64,000 nt of DNA from Sphingopyxis sp. MSC1_008 (GCF_023197165.1 NZ_JALPRD010000001.1:1-64000), one strand, 5' to 3'. Positions 44,387-53,810 are shown, numbered from the stretch's first letter. The notes: a model not told the origin generated them from the letters alone. A program made the numbers and translations.

Positions 44387-44923
44387 ATGGGCAGGATTAT
44401 CGCAGTCTACGGCGCCATCGCGGGCGTCATCGTCATTCTCGGCATGTTCATCAGCATTACCTTCGTCGCCGATCATGGCACGATGGGCATGGTCGCCGGC
44501 TATCTGTCGATGCTGGTCGCGCTGCTGTTCGTCTTCATCGGCGTGAAGCGCTATCGCGACGTCAATCTGGGCGGCGTGATCAGCTTCTGGAAGGCGCTCG
44601 GCGTTGGACTCGGTATCGGGCTTGTCGCGTCGCTTTTCTACATTCTCGGCTGGGAGCTCTATATGTGGCAGACCGGCGGGACCTTCATGACCGACTATAT
44701 CGCCACGAGCGTCGGGGATATGCGCGCCGCCGGCAAATCGGCGGCTGAGATCGCAAAATTCTCGGCCGAGATGGGCGCGATGGCGGAGCAATATAAGAAC
44801 CCGCTGTTCCGCATGGCGCTGACGCTGACCGAGATTTTCCCGATCGCGCTGCTGGTGTCGCTCGTTTCGGCGGCGCTGCTGCGCAAGAGCAGCTTCCTGC
44901 CGGCGACGCAGCCGCGCGGATGA
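44387..44923 (+). CDS. DUF4199 membrane protein
   Basis: 178 residues from the ATG at 44387, preceded by GGGGAGAG. Four to five membrane segments are seen, and the region FVFIGVKRYRDVNLGGVISFWKAL matches DUF4199. The function of the family is unknown. It is probably regulated by the membrane-anchored LuxR gene just upstream. Confidence 0.85.
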   Translation: MGRIIAVYGAIAGVIVILGMFISITFVADHGTMGMVAGYLSMLVALLFVFIGVKRYRDVNLGGVISFWKALGVGLGIGLVASLFYILGWELYMWQTGGTFMTDYIATSVGDMRAAGKSAAEIAKFSAEMGAMAEQYKNPLFRMALTLTEIFPIALLVSLVSAALLRKSSFLPATQPRG

Positions 44924-44995
44924 GAGCGACGGGAAGAAGGCCTGCGCGCGTCCGGTCTTCTTCCCATCCTCGCTTCTTGCCGCTATGGGCGCGGC

Positions 44996-46597
44996 ATGAC
45001 TGACTTGCACCTTCACCCGTCGCTGCGCGAACCCGCGCAAACGTCCAAGGCCTGGCCCTTCGAGGAAGCGCGCAAGATCGTCAAACGCTATCCCGATGGC
45101 AAGCCGGGCGGTGAAGCTATATTGTTCGAAACGGGTTACGGCCCGTCGGGACTGCCGCATATCGGCACCTTCAACGAAGTGCTGCGCACGACGATGGTCC
45201 GCCGCGCCTATGAGGCGCTGACCGGCGGCGCAGCCACGCGGCTTGTCGCGTTCAGCGACGATCTGGACGGCCTCCGCAAGGTTCCCGACAATGTGCCGAA
45301 CGGCGACATGCTTCGCGAATATCTGGGTAAGCCGCTCACCGCGATCCCCGATCCGTTCGACAAGTATGAAAGTTTTGCGCATCATAACAATGCGATGCTG
45401 CGCGAGTTTCTCGACCGGTTTGGTTTCGAATATGAGTTCGTGAGCTCGACTGAGCGCTATCAGTCGGGCGCATTCGACGACGCGCTGAAGAATGTCCTGC
45501 GCCACAACCAGGACATCCTCGACATCATGCTGCCGACGCTGCGCGCCGAACGCGCTGCGACCTATTCGCCGATCCTGCCGGTCAGCCCCAAGTCGGGCAT
45601 CGTGCTGCAGGTGCCGGTGACCGTCGTCGATGCCGATGCGGGCCTCGTTTCGTTCGAGGATGAGGGCGAGACGATCACGCACAGCATCCTCGGCGGCGGT
45701 GCGAAGCTGCAGTGGAAGGTCGACTGGGCGATGCGCTGGGTCGCGCTTGGCGTCGATTACGAGATGTATGGCAAGGATCTGACCGACAGCGGCACCCAGT
45801 CGGGCAAGATTGCCAAGGCGCTCGGCGGGCGTAAGCCCGAGGGGCTGATCTACGAAATGTTCCTCGACGAAAAGGGCGAGAAGATTTCGAAGTCGAAGGG
45901 CAATGGCCTCAGCCTCGATCAGTGGCTCGACTATGGCAGCGAGGAAAGCCTGGCCTTTTTCGCGTATCGCGAGCCCAAGGCGGCGAAGCAGCTGCATATC
46001 GGCGTGATCCCGAAGGCGGTCGACGAATATCTGCAGATGCGCGGAAATTACGCAGCGCAGGAACCTGACAAGAAGCTCGGCAACCCCGTTCACCACGTCC
46101 ATGCCGCGCGCGGCGAGGATATGCCGACGGCCGAGCTGCCGGTGACCTTCGGGCTGCTGCTGAACCTCGTCGGGGTGATGGGCGCCGATGCGTCGAAGGA
46201 CCAGATCTGGCGCTACCTCGGCCAATATGTCGACGGCGCGAGCGCGGCGACCTATCCCGAGCTCGACCGGCTGATCGACAATGCGATGGCGTATAACCGC
46301 GACTATGTCGCGCCGACGCTCAATCGTCGCAAGCCGCGAGGCGGCGAGGGTGCTGCACTGAAGGAACTCGACGACAAGCTCGCGGCGCTGCCCGCCGATG
46401 CCGGTGCCGACGATATCCAGAACATCGTGTACGAAATCGGCAAGAACGAGGCCTATGGCTTTGAAAACCTGCGCGATTGGTTCAAGGCGCTGTACGAGAC
46501 GCTGCTGGGGTCGAGTGCGGGGCCGCGCATGGGCAGCTTCATCGCATTGTTCGGGATCGACAACACGCGGCGACTGATCGCCGAGGCACTGGCCTGA
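44996..46597 (+). CDS. lysS: Class I lysyl-tRNA synthetase
   Basis: 533 residues. This is the class I form, with a HIGH-like box (GPSGLPHIG) near 50-58 and the KMSKS-like box KISKSKGNGL near 301-310, and no class II motifs. It charges tRNA-Lys. Class I LysRS is standard in alphaproteobacteria. It is followed at 10 bp by a DUF3291 gene. Confidence 0.96.
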   Translation: MTDLHLHPSLREPAQTSKAWPFEEARKIVKRYPDGKPGGEAILFETGYGPSGLPHIGTFNEVLRTTMVRRAYEALTGGAATRLVAFSDDLDGLRKVPDNVPNGDMLREYLGKPLTAIPDPFDKYESFAHHNNAMLREFLDRFGFEYEFVSSTERYQSGAFDDALKNVLRHNQDILDIMLPTLRAERAATYSPILPVSPKSGIVLQVPVTVVDADAGLVSFEDEGETITHSILGGGAKLQWKVDWAMRWVALGVDYEMYGKDLTDSGTQSGKIAKALGGRKPEGLIYEMFLDEKGEKISKSKGNGLSLDQWLDYGSEESLAFFAYREPKAAKQLHIGVIPKAVDEYLQMRGNYAAQEPDKKLGNPVHHVHAARGEDMPTAELPVTFGLLLNLVGVMGADASKDQIWRYLGQYVDGASAATYPELDRLIDNAMAYNRDYVAPTLNRRKPRGGEGAALKELDDKLAALPADAGADDIQNIVYEIGKNEAYGFENLRDWFKALYETLLGSSAGPRMGSFIALFGIDNTRRLIAEALA

Positions 46598-46607
46598 GGA
46601 GTAGAGC

Positions 46608-47093
46608 ATGGCGGGTTACGAGCTGGCGCAGATCAACATCGGCCGCTTTCGCTTGCCACCCGACCATGTCGCGAACCGCGATTTCATGGATGCGCTCGAC
46701 CATGTGAACGCGGTCGCCGAAGCCGCCGACGGCTTCGTCTGGCGGCTCACCGGCGAGGGGAATAATGCGACCGACGTGCCCGTGACCGACGATCCGCACC
46801 TGATCGCGAACATGTCGGTGTGGCGTGATATCGATGCGCTTGCGACCTATGTCTATCGCACCCCCGATCATCTGACGGTGATGAAGCGGCGCAAGGAGTG
46901 GTTCGACCATATGGCGGTCTATCAGGCGCTGTGGTGGGTTCCCGCAGGCCATCGCCCGACGGTCGCGGAGGGCATGGCGCGGATCGCGATGCTCGACGCG
47001 AACGGGCCGACGGCCGAGGCTTTCACTTTCAAGCGGCCCTTCGCCGCCCCCGACGGCACCCCGGCGCTGCCGATCCAGGACGAATGCGCATGA
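46608..47093 (+). CDS. DUF3291 domain protein
   Basis: 161 residues. The conserved start YELAQINIGRFR and the middle MSVWRDIDALATYVYRTPDHLTVMKRRKEWFDHM define DUF3291, a family with a dimeric alpha-beta barrel fold and no established role. It lies between lysS and the asparaginase gene and overlaps the latter by 4 bp. Confidence 0.88.
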   Translation: MAGYELAQINIGRFRLPPDHVANRDFMDALDHVNAVAEAADGFVWRLTGEGNNATDVPVTDDPHLIANMSVWRDIDALATYVYRTPDHLTVMKRRKEWFDHMAVYQALWWVPAGHRPTVAEGMARIAMLDANGPTAEAFTFKRPFAAPDGTPALPIQDECA

Positions 47094-47572
47094 TCGATAT
47101 CTTCACCACCGGCGGGACGATCGACAAAGTCTATTTCGATGCCTTGAGCGAGTTCCAGATCGGCCCCGCTGCGATCCCCGACATGCTGCGCGAAAACAAC
47201 GTCCATGTCCCGCACCGCGTCACCCAGCTGATGCGCAAGGACAGCCTCGAGCTCGACGATGCCGATCGCGAGGCGATCCGCGCCGCGGTTGCTGCGAGCG
47301 ATGCATCGCGCATCCTCGTCACGCACGGCACCGACACGATGGTCGTTACCGGGCGCGTGCTCGCGGGGATCGCGGGTAAGACGATCGTGATGACGGGGGC
47401 GATGCAGCCCGCGTCGGTCCGCGCTAGCGACGCCGAATTCAACGTCGGCTTCGCGCTCGCGGCGGCGCAGACGCTGCCGCCCGGGGTCTATGTCGCGATG
47501 AACGGGATGATCTTCGACCCCGAAAAGACGGTCAAGGACCGCGCGGGCGCGCGCTTCGTCCAGGAAGGCTGA
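47090..47572 (+). CDS. Single-domain asparaginase
   Basis: 160 residues from the ATG at 47090 (an ATG at 47084 is possible). The N-terminal asparaginase domain is complete for the catalytic motifs TTGGTIDK and VTHGTDTM. The C-terminal domain of L-asparaginase is absent, a known short form. Whether it hydrolyses asparagine is not established. It ends exactly where the convergent desaturase ends. Confidence 0.85.
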   Translation: MIDIFTTGGTIDKVYFDALSEFQIGPAAIPDMLRENNVHVPHRVTQLMRKDSLELDDADREAIRAAVAASDASRILVTHGTDTMVVTGRVLAGIAGKTIVMTGAMQPASVRASDAEFNVGFALAAAQTLPPGVYVAMNGMIFDPEKTVKDRAGARFVQEG

Positions 47573-48604
47573 TCAGCCCTTGGCGGTGACCTGACGCAGC
47601 ACCGCGGTGTAATCCGGCGCGATCGTCATCGAATCATGCTTGCCTGCGCGGCCAAGCGCGGCATGCACCTCGGGCAGGCGATAACAGGGCACGCCCATGA
47701 ACAGGTGATGCTCGGCGTGATAATTCACCCAATATGGAGCAACCGTCGCACGCGCCAGCCAGCCCGCGTGGGTGGTGCGCGCATGGGTGAAGGGATCGTC
47801 GCTGCCGGTCGTCGTGCAGGCATGTTCGGCGATGTTGCGGACGCGCAGGTACAGCTGGAACGTCGTCGCCAACCCCGCGAGCCACAGCAGGTACGGCGTC
47901 CAGCCATAGAGCGCGAGCGAGGCCGCGAGCAGCACCGCCTGCACGATCAGGAAGCGCCCGACCGCGCGCGCCACCGCCATCGCGCCCGCGACGTCGATCG
48001 TCGGTGACGTCATGCCGTCGTCGGACTGCTTGTTGAACGGTGTCCCCGCCTTGGTGCTCGCGCCGCTTTTCTGACCCTGTTCGCCGCGCAGCATCGCTTT
48101 CAGGCCGACGAAGGCGAATCCGAATTGCGCCACGCGCTGTTTGAAGAAGGTCTGACCCGTCATGTCGCGCAGCACCTTGCGCCACAGGCTGGCGCGCGTG
48201 GTGGGGAAAGGCTTCGACAGCGACAGGTCGGGGTCTTCGGGCTGCTGGGTGAATTTATGATGCTGGAGATGATAGGTGCGATAGGCGATCAGGTCCGATC
48301 CGACCGCCGCGCCCGTCAGCCATTGGCCGAGGAAGTTGTTGATTTTCCGGTCCGGATGGAGCGCGCCATGCGCGGCGTCGTGCATCAGGATCGCGAGCCC
48401 GAGCTGGCGTCCACCAACGAAGATGACCGCCAGCAGCCACGCCACCGGGTTCTGCGACCAAGCGGCAAGGCCGACGAGCGCGATGCTGACGATCCACGCG
48501 TGCGCGACGAGCCAGATGCCGCGCCATGATGATGCGCGGGTGAGGGCCGACCATTCGGCGCGGTCGAAAAAGCGGTCGGGCGGGAACAGGCGGACGGCGG
48601 GCAT
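47573..48604 (-). CDS. Fatty acid desaturase
   Basis: 343 residues with several membrane segments and three diiron histidine boxes: HDAAH at 75-79, HLQHH at 112-116 and HAEHH at 296-300, plus RNIAEHA near 256. The family inserts double bonds into acyl chains or oxidises related lipids. The spacing fits the acyl-lipid desaturase group; the exact substrate is unknown. It is convergent with the asparaginase gene without a gap. Confidence 0.88.
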   Translation of the reverse strand: MPAVRLFPPDRFFDRAEWSALTRASSWRGIWLVAHAWIVSIALVGLAAWSQNPVAWLLAVIFVGGRQLGLAILMHDAAHGALHPDRKINNFLGQWLTGAAVGSDLIAYRTYHLQHHKFTQQPEDPDLSLSKPFPTTRASLWRKVLRDMTGQTFFKQRVAQFGFAFVGLKAMLRGEQGQKSGASTKAGTPFNKQSDDGMTSPTIDVAGAMAVARAVGRFLIVQAVLLAASLALYGWTPYLLWLAGLATTFQLYLRVRNIAEHACTTTGSDDPFTHARTTHAGWLARATVAPYWVNYHAEHHLFMGVPCYRLPEVHAALGRAGKHDSMTIAPDYTAVLRQVTAKG

Positions 48605-48751
48605 GACCGATCTATAACGAGTTGCGAACCGAAACGTAACCCCTTCCGTTTTGGCACAATATCGGCGGAAATCGCGGGCTCGCGGTAAGGATTTGGAAAC
48701 CCCTTTTGGCCACTGCTCGCCGCGACCAGAAAAGCGGGGAAGTTCGGAACA

Positions 48752-51391
48752 TTGGGGGTTCGGCGTAACATCATCCGGCCGGGAGGCGGCGATTTGCCAG
48801 CGGGCGAATCGCTGTTCGATTCACCGGAATTCGTCACGCACCTGATGCGCGTGGCGAAGCTGTGGCATTATGTGCTGATCGGCCGCGTCCTTGCATTCCT
48901 GACCTTCGCCTTTCTGCCGGGCCTTACGGGCTTCCTCGATCATCCTTCGCACTGGCTGGTGATGGCGGCCGGCTTGCCATGCGATGTCGCGCTGACGGTA
49001 ATCGGGCAGGCGATGCGCAAACCGCGTCCGATCGCGCACAGCCGAGTGCGGCTGATGGCGATGCTGTGCATGGCGCTGATCGCGCTCGGCACCTTGCTCA
49101 ACGCGGCGGCGATGTTCGATGCGATCGCGGTCCCCGACGGCAGCCGCCATTTCGATGCCTTTACCGCGATCCACATCGGATCGCTGCTCGTCGCGGCGTC
49201 GGCGGTCGCGGTGGTCCGTCCCGCCTTTTTCGCTTTCGCCGGTGCGACCGCATTGGGTGGCGCGATCGGCGTCGCCTCATGGCCGTTCGCGGTCGCAGGT
49301 TTCATCTTCCTCGGCCTGCTGATCGTCATGATGCGTGAGGACGTCCGGCACCAGCGGCGCGCGACGCACGCCGCTCGGCAGGGCGTCAGCGACCAGCAGC
49401 GCGCGCTGAACCTGATGCGCGATTTCGAGCGCGCGGGGCGCGGCTGGTTCTGGGAAACCGATCGTTACGGTCAGCTCGTCTATATCTCGCCGACCGTCGC
49501 GGCGCGGCTCGACCGGCCGCTCGCCGACCTGCTCGGCCATCCCTTTACCGACATCATCCGCAAGCGCATCGGCAACGACGAGAGCGAAGAGCGGACGCTG
49601 GGGTTCAGCCTCTCGTCGCGCACCCCGTTCAAGGAACTGACGGTGCAGGCCGCGGTGCCGGGCGAAGAGCGATGGTGGTCGATTTCGGGCCAACCGATCA
49701 GCAACGAGCTTGGCAATTTCCAGGGGTTCCGCGGCAGCGGCACCGACCTCACCGACAAGAAAAGGTCCGAGCGCGAGATCAACCAACTCGCGCGCTACGA
49801 CACGCTCACGGGCCTCGCGAACCGCCGCCACATCACCGACCTGCTCGAACGCGCGCTCAAGAGCCATAGCGGGCAGCCGCAACCCTGCGCGCTGCTGCTC
49901 ATGGATCTCGACCGCTTCAAGGCGGTCAACGACACGCTGGGGCACCCCGTCGGCGACCAGTTGCTGCAGCAGGTCGCGGGGCGCCTGACGCAGATCGTCG
50001 GCGACAAGGGGCAGGTCGGGCGGCTCGGCGGCGACGAGTTCCAGATCGTCGTGCCGCAGCTGAGTCAGCCCGAAAAGCTCGCCGGCATCGCCAATGCGAT
50101 CATCCTCAGCCTCGCCAAGCCCTTTTCGATCGAGGGAGAGCAGGTCCGCATCGGATCGTCGCTCGGCATCGCGGTGTCGGACGGGCAGGGGGTGACGGCA
50201 TCGGCGCTCGTCCGCAACGCCGACCTCGCGCTTTATGCCGCGAAGGATGCGGGGCGCGGCGTCTATCGTTTCTATGCCGACGCGATGCACAATCAGGCGA
50301 GCGAGCGCAAGGCGATCGAGGATGCCTTGCGCGACGCGCTGGCAAAGGACGAACTCAGGCTGCTCTACCAGCCGATCGTCGACGTCGAGAGCGAACGGAT
50401 CACCGGGTTCGAGGCGCTGATCCGCTGGCATCATGCGACCGACGGGCTGATCAGCCCGTCGAAATTTATTCCGATCGCCGAGGAGTCGAACCTGATCGTG
50501 CCGATCGGCGAATGGATCATCCGCACCGCCTGCGCGACGATCGCGCACCTCGGCCCCGGATATCGCGTCGCGGTCAATGTCTCGCCGCGGCAGTTCGCCA
50601 ATGAAAAGCTGCCCGCGACGATCATGAGCGCGGTGTCGGCGGCAGGCATCCGTCCCGAGCAGCTCGAGCTCGAGATCACCGAGGGGGTCTTCCTTGACGA
50701 GAGCGCCGAGAACCTCGCGATGTTCCAGAAGCTGAAGCGCACCGGGGTGCGGCTGGCACTCGACGATTTCGGTACGGGCTATTCGGCGCTCGGCTATCTG
50801 AAGAAGGCGCCGTTCGACAAGATCAAGATCGACCAGAGCTTCGTGCTCGGCGCCGCCGATCCCAGCAGCATGAACGCCGCGATCATTTCGTCGATCGTTG
50901 GATTGGCCACCGCGCTCAAGATGGAAACGACCGCAGAGGGAGTCGAGACGCACGACGACCTCGCGCTGATCCGAGGGCTCGGGTGCAGCCATGTCCAAGG
51001 TTATATTTATGGCAAGCCGATGGACCTCGTCGAAGTGCTGGCCTTGCTTCGCGAGGGCGACGGGCGCGCCGAGGCGAAGGGCTATAAGAGCGCGCGCGAG
51101 GCGCGGCTTACGACCTTCCGCACGATCCAGGTCGGTAGCGGCGGCCATCGATATGAGGCGATCGTCCGCAACATATCGTCGCGCGGGGCGCTGATCGAGG
51201 GACTCTGGAATGTCCCACCCGGGACGGCGCTGACCCTCGAATTCGGCGCTGATCAGGTCTTCGATGCCGAGGCGCGCTGGTCGGCGGGCAACCGCGTCGG
51301 CGTGAAATTCGCCGAGGCGGTCGAGATCGACGGGCTGACGGGCGCGAAGACGGTCACACCGGCGCGTGGACGCATCCGCCGCGCCGCGTGA
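48752..51391 (+). CDS. GGDEF-EAL-PilZ c-di-GMP protein
   Basis: 879 residues if started at TTG 48752, after GGGGAAG; a shorter ATG start at 48845 is possible. An N-terminal membrane region (about 33-205) is followed by a PAS domain (about 230-340), a GGDEF domain with RLGGDEF near 424-430, an EAL domain with EALIRW near 554 and the closing DDFGTGYSAL and QGYIYGKP, and a C-terminal PilZ-type domain (about 785-870: FRTIQVGSGGHRYEAIVRNISSRGALIEG). It could make, break and sense c-di-GMP; which activity dominates is unclear. Confidence 0.92.
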   Translation: MGVRRNIIRPGGGDLPAGESLFDSPEFVTHLMRVAKLWHYVLIGRVLAFLTFAFLPGLTGFLDHPSHWLVMAAGLPCDVALTVIGQAMRKPRPIAHSRVRLMAMLCMALIALGTLLNAAAMFDAIAVPDGSRHFDAFTAIHIGSLLVAASAVAVVRPAFFAFAGATALGGAIGVASWPFAVAGFIFLGLLIVMMREDVRHQRRATHAARQGVSDQQRALNLMRDFERAGRGWFWETDRYGQLVYISPTVAARLDRPLADLLGHPFTDIIRKRIGNDESEERTLGFSLSSRTPFKELTVQAAVPGEERWWSISGQPISNELGNFQGFRGSGTDLTDKKRSEREINQLARYDTLTGLANRRHITDLLERALKSHSGQPQPCALLLMDLDRFKAVNDTLGHPVGDQLLQQVAGRLTQIVGDKGQVGRLGGDEFQIVVPQLSQPEKLAGIANAIILSLAKPFSIEGEQVRIGSSLGIAVSDGQGVTASALVRNADLALYAAKDAGRGVYRFYADAMHNQASERKAIEDALRDALAKDELRLLYQPIVDVESERITGFEALIRWHHATDGLISPSKFIPIAEESNLIVPIGEWIIRTACATIAHLGPGYRVAVNVSPRQFANEKLPATIMSAVSAAGIRPEQLELEITEGVFLDESAENLAMFQKLKRTGVRLALDDFGTGYSALGYLKKAPFDKIKIDQSFVLGAADPSSMNAAIISSIVGLATALKMETTAEGVETHDDLALIRGLGCSHVQGYIYGKPMDLVEVLALLREGDGRAEAKGYKSAREARLTTFRTIQVGSGGHRYEAIVRNISSRGALIEGLWNVPPGTALTLEFGADQVFDAEARWSAGNRVGVKFAEAVEIDGLTGAKTVTPARGRIRRAA

Positions 51392-51400
51392 CGACCGCGA

Positions 51401-52672
51401 TCAATCGGCAATCCGGCCGCGCGCCATCACCCAATCGACTTTTTCGAGTACGGTGACGTCGCTCAACGGGTCGCCGCTGACCGCGATCATGTCGGCCGAC
51501 ATGCCGGGTGCGATGCGGCCGATCTCGTTTTCGAGCGACAGCAATTTCGCCGCGACCGTCGTTGCGCTCGCCAGCGCCTCGCTCGGGGTCAGGCCATGTT
51601 TGACGAGCAGCGCGAACTCCTGTCCGTTGCGGCCATGTTCGAAGACGCCGGCGTCGGTGCCGAACGCGATCGGCACGCCGAGCGCCCTGGCACGCGTCAC
51701 CGCCTTGCCGACGTCATTCAGCGTCATGCGTACCTTGTTCTCGACCGTCGGGGTATAGATGCCCTTGCCGAGCCGCTCGCGGATGCCCTCGAACGCCATC
51801 AGCGTGGGGACGAGGTAGGTGCCCTTCGCCTTCATGACCTTCAGCGTCGCGTCGTCGGCGAAGGTGCCATGCTCGATGCTGTCGATGCCCGCCGCCGCCG
51901 AAGAGGTAATCCCGCCCGCGCCGTGCGCATGCGCCATGACCTTGAGCCCCAGCGAATGCGCGGTATCGGCGATGCTCTGCAATTCGGGACTGGTAAAATG
52001 GCCTTCGAGCCCGCGCGCCTGCTGCGACAGCACGCCGCCGGTCGCGGTGATCTTGATGACGTCGGCGCCCGCGCGCGAGGCCTTGCGTACCTTCTCCGCG
52101 CATTCGAGCGGGCCGGTGCAGGTATAGCCCTGGTCGAGCACGGCGTGGACGTCCTCGCGGAAACCGGTGACGTCGCCATGCCCGCCGATGATCGACAGCG
52201 CGGGGCCGGCGGCGACGATGCGCGGGCCTTCGATAAAGCCGTTCGCGGTGCCGCGACGGAGCGAATAAGCGGTATATTGCGCCGATCCCGCCTCGCGCAC
52301 GGTGGTGAAGCCGGCGCGGAGCGTGATCGCGGCATTCTTTGCGCCAACGACGACGCCCCATTCGTCGGGGTCGACCGCCGCCACGCGATAATCGTCGCCC
52401 GGATCGCCGGTCAGGTGGACGTGGAGATCGACGAGACCGGGAAGCAGCGTCTTGTCGCCGAGATCGACGACTTCGGCGCCGGCGGGTGCTTCGGTGCGTC
52501 CGGCAGCGATCGAGGTGATGCGGTCGTCGGTGATGGTGATCGTCGAGGGGCCTTGCGCCGGTTTGGACGCGTCGGTGATGACGCGGCCCGCATAGACGAT
52601 AGTGGTTTTTGCATAGGCTGTCGTGCCGAGCAGCGCGAGCGTCGCTGCCGCGACCATTCCCAATTTACGCAT
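51401..52672 (-). CDS. Exported amidohydrolase family protein
   Basis: 423 residues from the ATG at 52672, preceded by GGGGAGA. A signal peptide (MRKLGMVAAATLALLGTTAYA) is followed by an amidohydrolase barrel: LPGLVDLHVHLTGDPGDDYR with the first metal histidines, AHAHGAGGITSSAAAGIDSIEHGTF and the late GTDAGVFEHGRNGQE. The group includes periplasmic imidazolonepropionase-like and dipeptidase-like enzymes. The substrate is not known. Confidence 0.9.
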   Translation of the reverse strand: MRKLGMVAAATLALLGTTAYAKTTIVYAGRVITDASKPAQGPSTITITDDRITSIAAGRTEAPAGAEVVDLGDKTLLPGLVDLHVHLTGDPGDDYRVAAVDPDEWGVVVGAKNAAITLRAGFTTVREAGSAQYTAYSLRRGTANGFIEGPRIVAAGPALSIIGGHGDVTGFREDVHAVLDQGYTCTGPLECAEKVRKASRAGADVIKITATGGVLSQQARGLEGHFTSPELQSIADTAHSLGLKVMAHAHGAGGITSSAAAGIDSIEHGTFADDATLKVMKAKGTYLVPTLMAFEGIRERLGKGIYTPTVENKVRMTLNDVGKAVTRARALGVPIAFGTDAGVFEHGRNGQEFALLVKHGLTPSEALASATTVAAKLLSLENEIGRIAPGMSADMIAVSGDPLSDVTVLEKVDWVMARGRIAD

Positions 52673-52737
52673 GAAATCTCCCCTGCCTGATCGCGCCACC
52701 GTGGCGCGGCGGGCGGGGGAGAGCAAGCGCATAAAAA

Positions 52738-52761
52738 GAGGGGCCGGCGGACCGGCCCCTC
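52738..52761 (-). terminator. Terminator of the RcnB-family gene
   Basis: A perfect 10-bp stem (52738-52747 with 52752-52761) around a 4-base loop, with a T-run on the minus strand at 52733-52737. It lies 30 bp after the RcnB-family stop codon. Confidence 0.85.
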
Positions 52762-52790
52762 AGTTTGTCATCTGATAACCGAAAGGAATA

Positions 52791-53810
52791 TTACCAGAAG
52801 AAATCGTGGATCACGTCGATCACTTCGCCCGAGTAGGTATCGACCAGAAGCGCGTCGTTGTAATAGCGGATCCAGCGCGTGCCGCCGTAAGCGGGCGGCA
52901 GGCGGTAATAGCCGGGGTCGTTGATCCAATAGCGCGAGCTATAGAAGAGCGAGTTCAGGCTGAACCCGATGCTGAACCGCGTATATCCGTAACCGCGATA
53001 CGGGTTGTAATAGCGCGGCATCCGGTAGTGGCTGCGATTCTGGTTGCGATAGCTGCGCCAGTCGTAGCGGCGATCGTTGCGCCAGTCGCGGTTCCACCGA
53101 TTGTTGCGGTCGCCCCGATCCCAGCGATCGTTGCGGCCGTCGCGATAGCGCCGGTCGACGCGGTCGTTGTTATTGCGGTCGTACCGCCGATCGATCTGGC
53201 CGTCGCGGTTGCGATCATAGCGGCCGTCGCGCCGGTCGATACGGTTGTTGTTGTTGCGATCCCAGCGGCGGTCGAGGTCGCCGTTGCGATTGCGGTCGTA
53301 GCGGCGATCGACGCGGTTGTTGTCGTTGCGATCATAGCGCCGATCGACCTGGCCGTTGCGATTGCGATCCCATTGGCGGTCGATGCGGCCGTCGTTGTTG
53401 CGATCATAGGTGCCGCCGCGCTGGCGCTGGACCTGCTGGGCCTGACGCTGCTGATCGCCCTGACGTTGCTGCCACTGCTGGCGCTGCGCCTGGCGTTGCT
53501 GGTCGTTGCCGCGCTGCTGTTGCCACTGCTGACGCTGCGCCTGGCGCTGCTGATCATTGCCGCGCTGTTGCCGTTGTTGCTGGCGCATTTCGCTGCGCTG
53601 CTGGCGCTCGACTTGCGGTTGCTGGCTTTGCTGACGCTGAGCACGCGCTTCACCACCGCCGCGGCGCACTTCGGGACCGCGTGGTCCGCGGTCTCCCCGG
53701 TCGCCACGCTGCGCGATCTGCACCCGCTCGCCCGATGCCTGTGCGGCGGCCGGGGCGATCGGGGTCAGGATCGTTGCAGCGATAAGCAACCCTCCGAACA
53801 TCTTTTTCAT
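52791..53810 (-). CDS. RcnB-family protein with Asp/Asn-rich repeats
   Basis: 339 residues from the ATG at 53810, with GGAGA 8 bp upstream; a TTG at 53825 is inferior. A signal peptide (MKKMFGGLLIAATILTPIAP) is followed by a Gln/Arg-rich region (about 56-130) containing a 17-residue near-exact duplication, then seven 12-residue repeats of the form YDRNxDGxxDRR (135-222), a Trp/Arg-rich stretch, and a C-terminal RcnB domain (about 290-339, YYRLPPAYGGTRWIRYYNDALLVDT...VIDVIHDFFW). RcnB proteins are exported and in E. coli relate to nickel/cobalt homeostasis. The repeats are unusual. Confidence 0.85.
   Translation of the reverse strand: MKKMFGGLLIAATILTPIAPAAAQASGERVQIAQRGDRGDRGPRGPEVRRGGGEARAQRQQSQQPQVERQQRSEMRQQQRQQRGNDQQRQAQRQQWQQQRGNDQQRQAQRQQWQQRQGDQQRQAQQVQRQRGGTYDRNNDGRIDRQWDRNRNGQVDRRYDRNDNNRVDRRYDRNRNGDLDRRWDRNNNNRIDRRDGRYDRNRDGQIDRRYDRNNNDRVDRRYRDGRNDRWDRGDRNNRWNRDWRNDRRYDWRSYRNQNRSHYRMPRYYNPYRGYGYTRFSIGFSLNSLFYSSRYWINDPGYYRLPPAYGGTRWIRYYNDALLVDTYSGEVIDVIHDFFW
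53145..53408 (-). repeat. Seven 36-bp coding repeats, Ca-loop-like
   Basis: Encodes residues 135-222 of the RcnB-family protein. Each 12-residue unit carries D at position 2, N at 4, often D or N at 6, G at 7 and D at 10, as in DxNxDGxxD calcium-binding loops of dockerin and EF-hand proteins. Only two units (YDRNNDGRID, YDRNRDGQID) have the full pattern; the rest have Asn replacing Asp or Gly. Whether metal is bound is not known. Confidence 0.7.
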
